DNA of 64,000 nt, taken from contig NC_134119.1 of NCBI RefSeq assembly GCF_040939455.1, forward strand, positions 3,819,001 through 3,883,000, read 5' to 3'. The stretch comes from Microcebus murinus. Taxonomy: Eukaryota > Chordata > Mammalia > Primates > Cheirogaleidae. How positions within the stretch are numbered: the stretch's first letter is position 1; each line of letters begins with the position of its first letter. Under the pieces are notes generated by a model, which did no database searches, was not told the origin of the DNA, and saw only the letters and a list, made by a program, of their open reading frames with translations. This document shows positions 48,722-61,264 of this stretch, in pieces. The position numbers and the translations under genes were made by a program.

Positions 48722-49775
48722 CTGAAAATACCAGGCACATTGGCATCATGTTGCTCAAGGCCCTCACCAAGGGAAGGGCTCTCTGTCCGCAGACAGGAAG
48801 CATCTACAGAAATCAGGGCATGGCCGTGCTGCGTGGACAGACAGCCTGGGCCCCTAAGAGGTGCCCAGCAGGCACCTGCAGAGCATCCTGAACAAAACCT
48901 TCTAAAACTTCTCCTGGGCGGGGTCTGCAGAGGGAGGCCTGGGAAACACCAGAGCCAGCTGCCTTTCCCTCCCACCAGGAGGACTGCACTGGACCTGGGG
49001 CCCCCATCTTAGACTCAACCTGCTCTGGACTAACCTGCCACTCTGGGCATGACGAAAGCACTGCCTCCACCTTCAGGCTCCGCCCAGAGAAAGCAGACCA
49101 GGATTCTGGACCCCAGGCCTGGGTCGTCCGATAGGGTTAAATTAGAGCTGGGGGCCCGGGACCCCTCTCAGCAGCCCTGGCCCAGGCCACCCCAGAGCAG
49201 GACTAAGCCCTGTTACTAAATCCAATGTGCAGACTCACTCTGGGATGGAACTACACACACTGACCACCTAATCACCCAGTGAAAACACCCTTGGGCATCG
49301 CTGTTCCCAGGAACCTCCAAGGTAGGTTTGGGTCCACTCATAGGGATTATTTCTCCAGAGCCTCTGGTATAATGACTCTCTCCTTCTAGGAGTTTGTTGT
49401 TTTGTTTTGTTTCTTTTTGCCTAGAGTCTATCTCTCAATAAAAGTTTCTGTTTTATGCTCTTGGATTACCCAGAGAGCTCTCCTCCGTGGTGCAGTGCTT
49501 CCTTTTACTTTTTTGCCTCTGTTCCCAGGAAGCTCAGTTAAATGTTATGTCTAGTTATGAACAATATCTCACCTAGAGTCTCGGGTATAATAATTCTTTC
49601 CTTGGAAAGTTATTTCTTTCCAAGACTTTGTTTTGCTTGGTTTGCACTTTTGCCCTTTATCCTTTCCCCATCCTTCCTTGGGAACCAGCACGTGCTGCAG
49701 GGGACGGCTTCACACTCCTTTCCTGCCCACCAAGCATCTGTCAGCCCCTGGGGCCTGGGCAAAGCTGGGCGTTAC
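48722..49775 (-). other. ZNF831: ZNF831 intron between the two coding exons
   Basis: This 1054-bp phase-0 intron begins GTAACG (49775 downward) and ends TATTTTCAG (48722). It contains no recognised repeat of note. Short open frames on both strands inside it have no recognisable homology. Confidence 0.8.
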
Positions 49776-52700
49776 CTTGGGTATCTGAGCTGGCCTTCCT
49801 TCTCCAGGCCTCGTCCGGGTCCCTCCTCCATCGCTCACGGGCAGGGCGGCAGGACCCTCATCCCGGAGGCCGCCACCGGGGAAGTGCAGGGCCGAGTACA
49901 CCGATACCGTCTTCCCCTTCTGCTCCGAGGGCAGAGGGAGGCTGCGTCTCAAGCAACACCACGTGAGCTGGGGCTCGGCCTTCAGCGAGGGGAATGGGCT
50001 CTGGTCCCTGCAGGTCCTGGGGGTCCCTGAGTGGGAAGACAAGGCCAGCTCGGGCCAGCTGGGGGGCACGGCCTGGGGCTGAGGGAGGGCGGTGAGGAAG
50101 GAGCTGGGCTGGAGGAAACAGCAGGGATTGAGCCCTGATGGAGGGTCTTCCAGGGCCTTCCCAGGAGGCACCCCCGGCTCCCAGCTGGGTGCCCAGGGAC
50201 TCAGGGCAGCCCCAGAGGGCCTGGCCCTTGGGAAAGTGCTGCCCACGCAGAAGTGATGAATGGCTCGAGTCTCACCCTCTCTGTCCTGAGCCGTGGGGGC
50301 CTCACACATGGGGGTAGATGGAGAGGAGGTAGTCTCCCTGGGGGCCCCTAGGGCTGGGCTGCAAGACAGGGGGGTCCCCAGGCCTGGTCCAACAAAGGAT
50401 ACCTCTTCCTTGGTCCACCCAGTCCTACAGAGAGAGTCCTGGCCTTGCCCAGGGCCCTGGGGAATGGGCAGTGGAGAGGGGGCCTCTGCCCGAGGTAACC
50501 TGAGCAGGTACTTGGGGAAAAAGGCATTGTCTGCTGCAGTAGCATGGACCCTGGGAGCCTGAGGCTGGGCAGCGGGCAGGGTGTGATGCCCGGGGACCAG
50601 GGCTGCAGGATGCCACGGGGGCACCTGGTCCCTCAGCCCCGCTTGCTTCAGAGCAACAGAAGCAGCAGCAGAGGAGGCTCTAGAAGACTCCAGGGGCTCG
50701 CCTGCCTGCCCGGCACTCCCGTGCTCCCTGCCTGGAGCCTCCCTGGGGTCACTGTCCTGCTCCTGCGAGGCAGCCTGTGCAGGTACCCCTGGGGTCTGTG
50801 CCCCCACAGGCTCCAGTCGCTCCCAGCTGCCCAGTGCCTCCACTTTTAGCTTCTTCCTCTCCAAGTGGAGCCGGTCCTCCCCAGGGCCACTGCTGGGCCG
50901 TATCAGGATGGTTTGGGCCCAGGGGCAGGTCTCCGTCATGCCCCCAGCACCTCGGGCGCCTTCTTCCAGCTTGGAGTCTGGCAAAACCAGTTTGGGAGCC
51001 TCTAGGTCACCTCCTTTAAGGGAGTCAGGTGCTGGGGGCAGCTGCTGCCCCAGTTCCCACCTCCCATTTGGAGAAAACAGAGGGCTCTTGCTGCCCAAAC
51101 AGGGGGTGTCTCTGTCACCAAGTGTAAGGGAGGACACAGCCCTGTCCACCCTGGGCTGGTCACTGTCATCTGCTCTGGCCACCGTCTCCCTGTGCTTAGG
51201 GGGCTCAGTCACCAGGGAGGCGTCTGGGGCTCCAGGGCTTCCCCAAGGCTCTGGCCTAGCCCCTCCGGAGATGTCCCCAGGGATATTGCCCCCTGCTGCC
51301 TCTTCTCTGGGAGGAAGGTCCGGCTCTGTCCTACTGCCTGCTCTCACCTCCCTGGCTTTCTTGCCCCTGTGGGGGCTGGCTTTCATTTTCTGGTAGAGTC
51401 TCTTGAACGTCTCATTCCCATATACTTGCCACTTCTCCTGGGAGAACAGCTTCAGCCTCCTCTGGCCGCATTTCTTGCTGTCTGCTCTGCCCTTGCAGGC
51501 TGCCCCCTCCGCTGTGGTAGTTCTCTTTCCCTCCTGGTCCTCTGCAGGGCCCGGGGCGTCTCCAGGGGGCGTCCATGGCAGGTCTTCCACAGCAGCCTGT
51601 CTGACCAGGGCCCGAGGGTGCCCGCTGGGGACAGCAGCCCAGGTCAGCCCCGAGCGGCAGCCCGGCCGGGCTGGGGTGAGCCTGGGGCTCAGGGGCTTCT
51701 GTGTCCTGGGGCAGGCATCCTGAGGGCCCAGTGGCTCCCGCCACATCCTGGAGCCCTCCACGAAGGGCAGCGAGTTGCTCCTGGTGACGGGGACGCACTC
51801 CACGGTGGACTGCTGGGTGGGGACGGAGTGGAAGAAGAGGGGCCGAGAGGCGTCCGGAGGCGTCAAGGTGGAGCGCGCGGGGCCGAGCGCCGCCCTCCTG
51901 CGGCCTGGCTCGGGCGCGCGGATGTCGAAGTGGAAGGAGTCCTTGTAGGTGTAGGGCATGGGCAGGTCGATGCTGCCCTGCTTGGACAGGCCGGTCTTGC
52001 GGGGCCGCACGGTGTCCAGCTGCGCGTCGTCCACCACCGCCTGGTTGTGCGAGATGAGCTGGGCGATGCGCTCCTCCAGCCGCCTCTTCTCCAGCTCCAG
52101 GCCGGCCGCCCGCGCGCCCCCGGGCCCCGAGCCCGGGCCCGCCTCGCCCTCGGACTCGGCGCTGCGCTCCGACAGGCTGTGCAGGGGGCTGGGGGGCGCC
52201 GGCGGCTGCTCCGCGCTGTCTGAGCGGGACAGGTAGCCCGAGTCGGTGCTCTCGCACTTCCGCAGCCGGGCCTCGGAGGCCTTGACGTCCCAGGGCCTCT
52301 CCGACGTGGCCTGCTGCCGCTGCAGCGAACTCGGCTTGCCGGCCGGTGGGGACCTCTGCTCCAGCAGCTTCCGCCAGGGCTGCGAGCCAGCTGGCGGGGG
52401 CCCGGGGGACGTGGTGTGGGCAGGGTCCCCAGGCCCTTCTCTGTCGGCAGGTGTGGACCCTTGGCAGGGAACAGCCTCCGTCTTCGTACCTAGGTTCTTG
52501 GCAACAAACGACATGTGCGCGTCTGGAGAAAGAGGTCCCTGCGACGCGCCCTCACTCAGCCTCTGGCTTTGGCTTTCCCCACTGCTGTCCGCTCTGGAGG
52601 GCTCTCCGGTCCTGTCCCCCTCCTCCAGAAGGCTGCCCCCACCAGCCTCGGACTCTGAGGACAGCCGGGAGTTGTTGAGGTGGGTCTGGGTTCGCCTGTG

Positions 52701-53264
52701 CTTGTACAGGTTGCTCTGGGTCTTAAAGGCTATGCCGCAGGTGGCGCACGGGAACGGCCTCTCGCCCGTGTGCGACCGGATGTGCTTCTCCAAGACGCTG
52801 GGCTTTAGGCAGTCCCGGCCACAGTGCGGGCACAGGTGCTTGCCAGCATTCCGCACCTTGCCTGGGCTGCCCAGCGTGGGACCCAGGCCCGGCGACAGGA
52901 CAGGTAGAGTGCCCACGATGTTCACAGTCAGCGTTGGGGCCGCTGGCTTCCCCACCTGGGTAGGGCCAGGCCCTTCAGGCTGCAGCAGGGGGCTAAGGAT
53001 GAAGGGCATGCTGCCTCCATCCAGGCTGCGGGTTACGAGGGGGGCCCGTGGCTGGAGGCCCCCAGGAGGCACGGTGTGGTACAGCGGGATGGGCAGGGCC
53101 TTCAGGAACACGGTGGGGGCCAAGCCCTGCTCTGGAGGCAGGATGACAGGGCCCAGGGCCAGGTGAGGTGAGGCTTGGCCACCTGGGGCCCCTGGGGGGC
53201 CAGGAGTGGGAGCTGGCTGGTCCCTGGCAGGAGGGGCAGGACAGGTGGGTTCTGGAACCTCCAT
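49776..53264 (-). CDS. ZNF831: ZNF831 large first coding exon (N-terminal 1163 codons)
   Basis: This exon encodes the N-terminal part of ZNF831, a large C2H2 zinc-finger protein expected to act in the nucleus; its molecular role is poorly defined. The start chosen is MEVPEPT at 53264, which matches my memory of the human N-terminus and has G at -3 and +4. The frame stays open upstream to an ATG at 53381, but a splice acceptor lies between at 53301-53302. From the N-terminus I see a Pro/Gly-rich segment (1-140), two C2H2 fingers (145-195), a Ser-rich [17 protein letters not shown] motif (337-353), a charged helical stretch (about 388-406), [19 protein letters not shown] (426-444), [12 protein letters not shown] (493-504) and a Lys-rich [18 protein letters not shown] block (611-628). 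A long low-complexity Pro/Ser region follows. The exon ends after a complete AAG codon at a gtaacg donor (phase 0). No stops or frameshifts are seen, so the gene looks functional. Confidence 0.93.
52680..52832 (-). other. ZNF831: ZAS-like C2H2 zinc-finger pair of ZNF831
   Basis: Finger 1 uses C145, C148, H161 and H165 (C-x2-C-x12-H-x3-H). Finger 2 uses C173, C176, H189 and H195 (C-x2-C-x12-H-x5-H). They are joined by a canonical TGERPFP linker. The wording [20 protein letters not shown] and [12 protein letters not shown] closely follows the paired fingers (ZAS domain) of HIVEP1-3/Schnurri, including the x5 histidine spacing of the second finger. HIVEP ZAS pairs bind kappaB-like DNA; the same specificity here is only an inference. 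Confidence 0.85.
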
Positions 53265-53300
53265 TCCACACCATCTGGGCAGTCCAAGATGCTGGGCAAC
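53265..53300 (-). other. ZNF831: Probable 5' UTR part of ZNF831 coding exon, with splice acceptor just upstream
   Basis: On the minus strand a pyrimidine-rich tttggttgttgcccacag ends at 53301, which would start the exon at 53300 with 36 untranslated bases before the ATG. This implies at least one upstream noncoding exon further right. I could not identify that exon. If transcription instead starts nearby, the open frame could extend to ATGs at 53354, 53327 or 53381. Confidence 0.55.
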
Positions 53301-53424
53301 CTGTGGGCAACAACCAAACTTTACCATGGGTACCACTCTTCTCTCGTCATACATAAAGTCTTCCCTACCCACAACAGGCATTTCACCACCCTGCTGAAGC
53401 CTGACTACAATCCTCCAGGAAAAG

Positions 53425-53545
53425 TACTTTTATCACATGTTACAGAAGGGGAAACTGAGACTCAGAGAGCAAAAGTGATTTGTCACATGGCTGATAAGTG
53501 GCAAAATGGGATTTGGACCAAGGTCTGTCTGAATCCTATCTGTCA
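53425..53545 (-). mobile_element. MIR SINE fragment
   Basis: 'acagaaggggaaactgagac' and 'gtggcaaaatgggatttgga' are reverse MIR wording, just upstream of the ZNF831 coding exon. Confidence 0.8.
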
Positions 53546-53852
53546 TTTAACATGACCACAGGGGATGCCTGATTCCTGTTCTCTACATAGGTCCACAGCA
53601 GGTCTGTTACCCTTATGCCCTAGCATTGGCACAGCACCCTCTGCAAAGAAGTCACTCAGAAAATGTGCTGACTTCATGAAAAAAAAAAGTCATGTAGCTT
53701 GCTGGAGTCCTCAAAGTCTACAGTGATTCCATGCAAGTCCCTTTCCTCATCTGAGACCCAGTTTCCAGATCCGTGAGACTGACAGGAGTCGGGCCCAACC
53801 CACTTTGGGGCTCTGAGTCTCAGCTACAGGACGAAACTGACCCATAGGGGGG

Positions 53853-54030
53853 CTTGCCAGATTTAGCGAACAAAAATCCAGAACTCCCAAGTGAATCTGA
53901 ATTTCAGATAAACAATGAAGAATTCTTTAGTATAAGTATGTCCCAAATCACCCATGAGTCATGCTTATACTAAAACACTGTGCATTGTTTATTTAAAATT
54001 CAAATGTAATTGGTCACCCTGTATTTGATC
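53853..54030. mobile_element. Palindromic MITE-like element, copy 2
   Basis: The left half ('tgaatttcagataaacaatg', 'tagtataagtatgtcccaaa') and right half ('catgcttatactaaaacact', 'cattgtttatttaaaattca') are inverted copies. It is the same family as 7455-7606. Confidence 0.7.
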
Positions 54031-54560
54031 TGATGATACCACTAGCAAAAGGAACAATTCCTTGGTCTCTGGTCAAGGCTTAGGTCTATACTCAAAGGTG
54101 GGGCCTCCAAAGCTCCTCTAGATCCAACTGAAACCAAATTGGTTCCCTCTAAGCCAAAAAGAATTACAGGGTAAATGCTAGGGAAAGGAGCAGGAGAGGC
54201 CTGGCCACATTCTTCAAATCACAAAGGAAAGGCCAGGTGCAATGAGGAAATTTTGGACAGCCCCATGGCTAGAGGATCAGGGGTTCCCAGGTCCTATTTC
54301 CCATCTCCCAGCCACCTACCCCCCAGGAACTCCATAAGCACACTTCACCCATCCCCAGCTCAGGTCCCAGAGGAAAAATATCTACATGCCTGTCTATACC
54401 AGTAAGGTTGTCTAAGTAGGGTGTGGTAAAAGTCACAGCATGCCAGAGCCAGCTCAGACCACTCCCACTTCATCTCAAGAGTGCTGATTGTTAAATATTC
54501 AGGAATTTTGCAAGCCAGTTGTTAAACACAGCCATAATTAAAAGTTAAACTATATAAACT
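54031..54560. other. No feature recognised
   Basis: Unique noncoding sequence upstream of ZNF831. Confidence 0.4.
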
Positions 54561-54569
54561 TACAACTAA

Positions 54570-55842
54570 ATAAATTATATTAAAAACAAAGATACTATAC
54601 CCAGGTATCTACACACAAAAGAATGAAGTTGGATCCCTATCTCACACCATATACAAAAATTAATTCAAAATTGACCACAAACCTAAATGTGAAAGCTAAA
54701 ACTATAAAACTCTTAGAAGAGGACATAGGATTAAATCTTCATAACTTTGGAGTTAGTAAAAGATTTTAAAGATATGATGCCAAAAGCACAAGCAGCAAAA
54801 GAAAAAATAGAGAAATTTGACTTTCTCTTTCTCTTGACTTTCTCTTTCTCAAAATTAAAAACTTTGATGCATCAAAGAGCACAATCCACAGAATGGGAGG
54901 AAATATTTGCAGATCATATATCTGATATATCCAGAATATATAAAGAATTCTTACAACACAACAACAAAAAGACAAATAACCCAATTTAAAAATGAGCAAA
55001 GGACTTGAATAGACATTTCTCTACAGAAGATATACAAGTGCAGGTAAAAAGACACTCCATATCATTAGTCATTGGTAAAATGTAAAGCAAAACCACAGTG
55101 AGATATGACCAAGTAGCATGGCTATAGCAATCATAAAAATAAACTGAAAATAACAAGTGTTGGTGAGGATGTGGAGAATTTAGAACCCCTAAACACTGCA
55201 TGTGGGAATATAAAATGCAGCCACTTTGGAAAACAGTTCGGCAGTACCTCAAAAAGTTAAACATATAGAATTACCATATGACCCAGTAATTTTCCCAAAA
55301 GAATTCAAAACAGGTATTAAAAAGAAAACATATACATGAATGTTCATAGTAGCTCTATTCCCAATAGCCACATGGTCAAAATGACACAAATGTTCATCAA
55401 CTGATGAGTGGATAAACAAAAGGCGGTGTAACAATACAATCAACTATTATTCAGCCATAGAAAGGAACGGAGTATTGACACATGCTACAGCAGAGATGAG
55501 CTTTGAAAAGGTTATGCTGAGTGGAAGCAGGTACAAAAGGTCACAAATTGTATGATTCCATTTGTATGAAAAACCTGAAATAAGAAAATTCCTAGAAACA
55601 GAAAACAAATTATAGTGGTGGCCAGAGAGTGAGGGAGAATGAGGAGTGACTCTTTGGGCACAGCGTTTCCTCTTGTGGTGTGAAAATGTTTTGGAACCAG
55701 ATATAGGGGGTGGTTGCACAAAACTATGAATGTACTAAATGCCACTGAATTGTATACTTTAGTTATATTGGTGAATTTAATGTTATGTGAAATTTTACCT
55801 CAATTTAAAATGGGCACTGTCTCAATTAAAAAAAAAAAGGTA
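54570..55842 (+). mobile_element. 5'-truncated L1 with 3' UTR and poly-A
   Basis: 'ataaaactcttagaagagga', 'cagatcatatatctgatata', 'attattcagccatagaaagg' and 'ggtggttgcacaaaactatg' run from late ORF2 into the 3' UTR and an A-run at about 55828. The ORF2 remnant is disrupted. Confidence 0.88.
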
Positions 55843-55879
55843 CTGTCTTTATTGAGTAAAGTTACTCAATTTCTTTTAA

Positions 55880-56165
55880 AGGGTACTTTGGGCTGCTACG
55901 ACAAAAATATCCTAGACTAGGTGGCTAAACAACCAACATTTATTTCTCACAGTTCTGGAAACCGGCAGAGTCGGGGCCTGGTGAGGACCCACTTCCTGGC
56001 TCAGAGGCGGGGTCTTCTCTTATCAGGGCACTAATCCCATTCATGAGGCTCCACCTCATGACCTAATCACCTCCCACCTCTACTCCCATCACACTGGGAG
56101 TGAGGACATCAACATATGAATTTCGGGGGGACACAAACATCCAGTTCATAACAGCTACTAGATAA
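55880..56165 (-). repeat. Ancient interspersed repeat
   Basis: 'catttatttctcacagttct', 'gggcactaatcccattcatg' and 'acatatgaatttcgggggga' match a common old mammalian repeat, likely LTR-derived. Family not assigned. Confidence 0.55.
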
Positions 56166-58740
56166 GGCCTGGCACTTAAGGATTATTCTATGACACCGTC
56201 CCGTCCTCAAGGCTCTTGAGACTGTTTATGTTGCTTCCATCGGTGCTACACAGTGCAGAACTTCACATCCCCATCTCGTCCCAACCTCGGGGTCAGGAAT
56301 GTCCTGTTCACAGCTTGAACTGGCCACGGTGGGAGCACAGACACCACAGGAATTGGTGAATGCTACAAGTCGGTCCTTTATTTTTTAATCCTGAAAGCCG
56401 GTTTCAACATCTGCTGGCACAACACCACTGCACAGAAGGGAGGGCAGAGACCACCTCATCCACCCTCTGTCCCTCTGATATCATTACGGACCTCCCAGCA
56501 GCGTGCCACCAGCAAGAACCCTTCGCTTCAAAAATATCCGAGACCTTATAATCTGTTAAGGAAAGATTTAAAGGCAGAAGTCTTTAGAGATTTGTAGGTG
56601 GCTACTATCATTCTTAAGAGCTGGTAGGAACAGAACGTAAAGGCTTATTCCAAAACACCGCATCCTTTCCACTAGCTGAGGAATTTCCAGAACCTTCCCA
56701 AGGGGACAGAAAGCCCTGAGTTCCCGTCCCTGCTTGCCCATCTCCCCAGTGAGCAGACCTGAAACTCGATTTCCTGGGCTCGGAGAACAGAGTCATTAGG
56801 GCAGAGCTACCAAGAAGATCAGACGAAATAATTTATGCGAAACGCCAAGTGCCGTGCCAGGCACAGAAGGAGTGCTCGATTTATTTGAGTTCTCAATGCT
56901 ACGCCATAATATTTTGAACTTTTAACTAATGGTTCCTCCCCCACCCTATTTCCTCCTACCCCTTGTCTCCTCCCCGCTCACTCAGCCTGGCGTCTAGCTC
57001 ATCACCTCTAGTGAGAGGATGCCGCCTCGGGCTGGCTTCCCGATGGAGAAGAGGGATTTTCCTTGGGAGATCCCAGGAAACACCCAAGGGGCAGCAGGAG
57101 AGCCAGAGTGATGGAAGTTACCCAGTGTGTTCCGTCCAGGGAGTCCCCACCGTGGCGACTGGAGTGTACTGCCGCTGGGGAACGTCAAGAGATGGCGGCG
57201 AACACGCGCCGGGGGCCATCCCACCTGAGGGCCTCCGGGGCTGCCGTGCTTTGGGGGCTGCCTCTGGGGAGCCCTGATACCCCGGCATTTCCAGCCGGGT
57301 GTGGCTTAGACGGTGCAGGCTCCGGTGGCCGCAGGAAGCCACCAGGCACAGAAACGCTGCCCTTGGTTGGCCCTGGAGGCTGAGTGAAGGACGCGGACGG
57401 GCAGGGCGCCCGTGGGAGCTCCTGCGGCAGAAAGAGTGAAGACTTTTGAATCCCAAAAGCCTGAACCCTAAGGAAATAGATGAGTATGAGCCAGTTTTCC
57501 TAATCCTCAGGTCATAATGGTCTCCGGTGGGGAGGGAGTGGGAGGGAAAAGAATCGGAGGAAGGGGAGACCGAGTCCCTCCAGCTCCGTGCCAGGGGGGA
57601 GTCGCGTGCAGAGGAGACCTGGGACTCCATTCCCCAGGGGCATCTGGAAGGAGGGGTGCCGGGACACAGAGCATCACAGCCCAAAGCCTGTGTCCGGCAG
57701 GAGGGACAGAGGCAGCTTGCAGAGATCTCGTGCCCTGAGATGAATTTCAGAGATGCTGCATGAGAGGTGTCTCGGTGGGACGTGCTCGGAGAGCTGAGGG
57801 CCCAGCGCCCCGTGCCCCTCGCCCTGCGAGCCCAGCCTCACGGGAAAACAAGAGGAGCCCAGAGGTGACCGCCACCCGGTACGCGAATGGGGCTTCACAG
57901 TAGAAATTACAGAAAAGAGCACTATGTTTCGGGCACACCTGCCAGGGTTATGAGTTTGCTCTCTCAGCAGCCTGTTCTGTGATCACAGCAAAACTGACGC
58001 CTTTTAGTAACAGCTGATCCCTGCCGGCAAGATAACGAGCTAACACCTTCCTCCAGGGAGATGGCACTTTTCTCAGGAAAACCTCAAAGGGCCGCAGCTA
58101 ATTCTGCTTACTCTGAATCAAGGAGGGGGCAAGTCTAGTGTTCCCATCGTATGGAAGGAGAAGTGGGGGGCAGGGGGTTGGAAGGCAGCTTGTTGGAAGG
58201 CCCTCCCCTCCATATGTGTCCGGGAAGGGTCTGGGGTGACCACTTCGTCACCCCGACTCACACCAAGTGTTCGCCCTGTTGCCGGCCGAGACACCCCATG
58301 TTGAAAACTTGGTGGGTTCTTTGTTTCCTTCATTCTGCAGCGAGTGCAGCTCCCTCACCCCACAACTTCCCCCAAACCAGCAGCATTCTTTGGCAAAAAT
58401 GTGCAGCTTTTTGGAAGACTAGTGAGCAGAGAAGTGGGAGAAACTTGGAGGAAAGAAGTGACTGCATCCCAAGCCCACTTTCTCAAAAACAACCCAGAAA
58501 GAGCCTGGGCGCAAGTAGGTTTTAAAAATTCGCATTTAGGGGCCTGAAAGAGAAGGCCATGGGGAAATGCACTAAGCGCTTTAAACAGATTAAAATTTTC
58601 AAAACGAACTTGGGTGCTGAGACAGCTTTTGAGTTACAAGTTTCCAACTTCAGTCCACCCCCTGCACCGCACGAGGGGACCACGTAGGCCACCCCTCCCT
58701 CCCACCCCTGCACACACGGAGCCTGTTGCTGGAATACCAT
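56166..58740. other. Unique, moderately GC-rich flank; no gene recognised
   Basis: CpG content rises at about 57140-57430 and 57780-57880. A noncoding ZNF831 first exon or promoter could lie here, but no sequence signal fixes one. A 188-codon minus-strand frame (57118-57684) has no recognisable domain. Confidence 0.35.
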
Positions 58741-58744
58741 TACT

Positions 58745-58860
58745 TTAAAAGGGATGCACAACAAAATGAACGCACTTAATGCCACGGAACTGTACACTTA
58801 AAATGGTTTAAAATGGTAAGTTTAATGTGTATTTTACCACAATTTTTAAAAAGTAAAAAA
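58745..58860 (+). mobile_element. L1 3'-end fragment
   Basis: 'acgcacttaatgccacggaa' and 'gtgtattttaccacaatttt' are L1 3' UTR wording. Confidence 0.8.
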
Positions 58861-58889
58861 AGGGGGTTAGGGGAACTCTATCATTACCC

Positions 58890-59515
58890 AGTGAGTTGAA
58901 AACTTACAATCACACAAAAACCCACATGTGGATGTGTATAGCAGCTGTGTCCATAACTGTGAAAACTTGGACACAATCAAGATGTCCTTCAGTAAACAAA
59001 CTCTGGTACATCCAGACAATGGAGTATTATTCAGCAATAAAAAGAAATGAGCTATCAAGCCACAAAAGGACACGAGGGAGCCTTAAATGCATGCTGCTAA
59101 GTGAAAGAAGCCAGTCTGGAAAGGCTGCGTGTTGTGCGATCGTGGCTGTATGGCGTTCTGGAAAAGGCAAAAGCGTGGAGTGGTTGCCAGGGGTCGGGGA
59201 GGGAGGGATGGGCAGGCCGAGCACGGGGGATTTTTATGATACTGTCACGGTGGGAACTTGTCACTATATACTTGTCAGGTCCCATAGAATGTACAATACG
59301 AAGAGTGAACCCTCACACAAACTATGACTTTAGTTGTTAATGATGTTGCAGTATCGGCCCGTTAAGTGTCACGAATGCACCACACTGATAATGCAGGATG
59401 TCGATAATTAGGGAGACAGCAGGGTTAGGGGGATTAAGTTAAGGGGGAAACCCTCTCTACTTTCTCCTCATTTTCCCACAAACCTAAAACTGCTCTAAAA
59501 AAAACTTGTACACTT
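58890..59515 (+). mobile_element. L1 3'-end fragment
   Basis: 'aatggagtattattcagcaa', 'aagtgaaagaagccagtctg' and 'tgcaccacactgataatgca' with a terminal 'aaactgctctaaaaaaaac' show a second old L1 3' end in the same orientation, directly after the first. Confidence 0.82.
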
Positions 59516-60639
59516 CAAAAAAATTTTTTGAATCCAAACAATTTTTAAAAAGAGAGAGACGTGCGAAAAGCTGTTTATCCTCACCGGCAAAGAAATGCAA
59601 GGTATGTACCACGATGTCATACTTTGCCTGTGGGGGACGGGGAAGCCAAAAAGAAATAAATGCTTGTAATAACTGGGAAAAGAGGGAGAGGTTCTAAAAC
59701 ATCACCGAAAAGGGGAGATCATTTTACCCTAAGAACCATTAACATAAAAATATAACTATTAAATTTTTTAAATGTATATCTGTGGCCCACTGTACATTAT
59801 CCTGCACATCTGAGCAGTTTGGTCCCATTCTTTGGGAAACATCCCCCTAATTTAAGATCTTAACCTGACATATCCTTAGCCTAGACCCTGCACCCCCTAG
59901 GCTGGTCCTGGGCATCCAGCTGGGCTTGTCCAAGGGGAGCAACTGGTCAGCGGAAGCAGGAGGAGAAGGGTAGCTGGAGGTAGCCTCCATCCCTCTACTA
60001 AAGGCCACGCTTTTGCCAGGTGGCCCTCTCTAATCCTAATCATGGTTCCTGCCCCAGCCCCTCAGGCCAGCCCTGGGGTGCCTTGACACCCTGTAACCAG
60101 GCCACACTTTGTAAATAGCCCCTCCCTTAAACTCCCCTCAATACCCCCTCAAGTGTGCATACAAGCCTGCCAGGACTCAAGGTGAAATGATAATTCACAT
60201 TGTACACACGAGTGAATTGCTCCCTGACTTTTTTCAGATCCTAAAAGGATCTAGAAGGACCTACGAGAGTGGGAATGCCTGGTTAGGAGCATCACCTCCC
60301 TTAAATCAGGGGCCCAGCCCCAAGGCAGCCCCAGAATCTGTCAGGACCAATGACGTGTCAATTCCCACTACAACTTCACCCAAATTAATTCCATTTGGTG
60401 ACAAAATATATTTTGCTTAAGAAAATTAAGATAACTAGCAGGCCAGAAGAGAGTTTACAAACAAAGACACGACGTGCGGAAAGCTTAGGCAAGTTAAAGC
60501 AGAAGCGTGTCTCCTGCAATTGCCTAATTTTCATACACAAATTACGTGGTTTCCCTGTGGTTGGTCAACACTTTGCAGATGTTTGGAGGGAAAAGCCCGG
60601 TGCCAGGTTGGCTGTGGCCAGACAGTTGACCTGCCGGCT
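59516..60639. other. No gene recognised
   Basis: Unique noncoding sequence. Confidence 0.4.
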
Positions 60640-61080
60640 CTGGTCGGCCACCAGGAGCCTCTGTTTAAGAAGGAAAAGCCCTGGTTCGAATTCGCATTTT
60701 GCCACTTACCCACTGTGTGGCTCAGCAAGTTTTTTTAACTTCAGGATTTTCGCTTCCGGGATGGACATAAACGAGTTTTAAACAGATACTGTCTATAAGC
60801 ACTTATCACAGCAAAACTGCAAGATGGGAGCAATCTGCTGAAAATTATTGATATAATTTTCTCTTTTTCTTTCTCCCCAGCCAACCAACGTCACCCTGTG
60901 AGCCTGAAGCATTCATCTGCGTAAGCCTTGCAGGTTAGCGGCCCAGGTAGCTGACCTTGATGCTCAGTTTCCTTGTTTGTAAAACAGAAAAATAGTATCA
61001 TGTCCCCCATTGGGTCATGTGAGACTAAAATGAATTGTGAACATGCCTGGCCCAAAGGAAAAGCCTAGTAGAATCAATAA
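60640..61080 (+). mobile_element. MIR SINE fragments (two)
   Basis: 'cattttgccacttacccact' with 'gtgtggctcagcaagttttt' marks one MIR near 60640-60830. 'tgctcagtttccttgtttgt' with 'gtgaacatgcctggcccaaa' marks a second near 60950-61080. Confidence 0.7.
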
Positions 61081-61264
61081 ATCCATGTTTGCTTCTTCTC
61101 TCCCCCTCCCACTAAACATGATCTTGGAGAAGATCTGATCCGCTGCAGGCAAAGTCCAGGAATGTTTTCTTTCAGTACATCCAAGTCCTAGAGTGAATTA
61201 AGTTGTTTCAAGCCATGAGACTCTTTCTGAATCATTCCACTGAATGATTGTATAACACCAGTCA

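Noticed and set aside
51192..53166. Long plus-strand frames (343 and 306 codons) and a second minus-strand frame of 281 codons over the ZNF831 exon
   Set aside because: They are shadows of the GC-rich ZNF831 coding frame and have no homology of their own.
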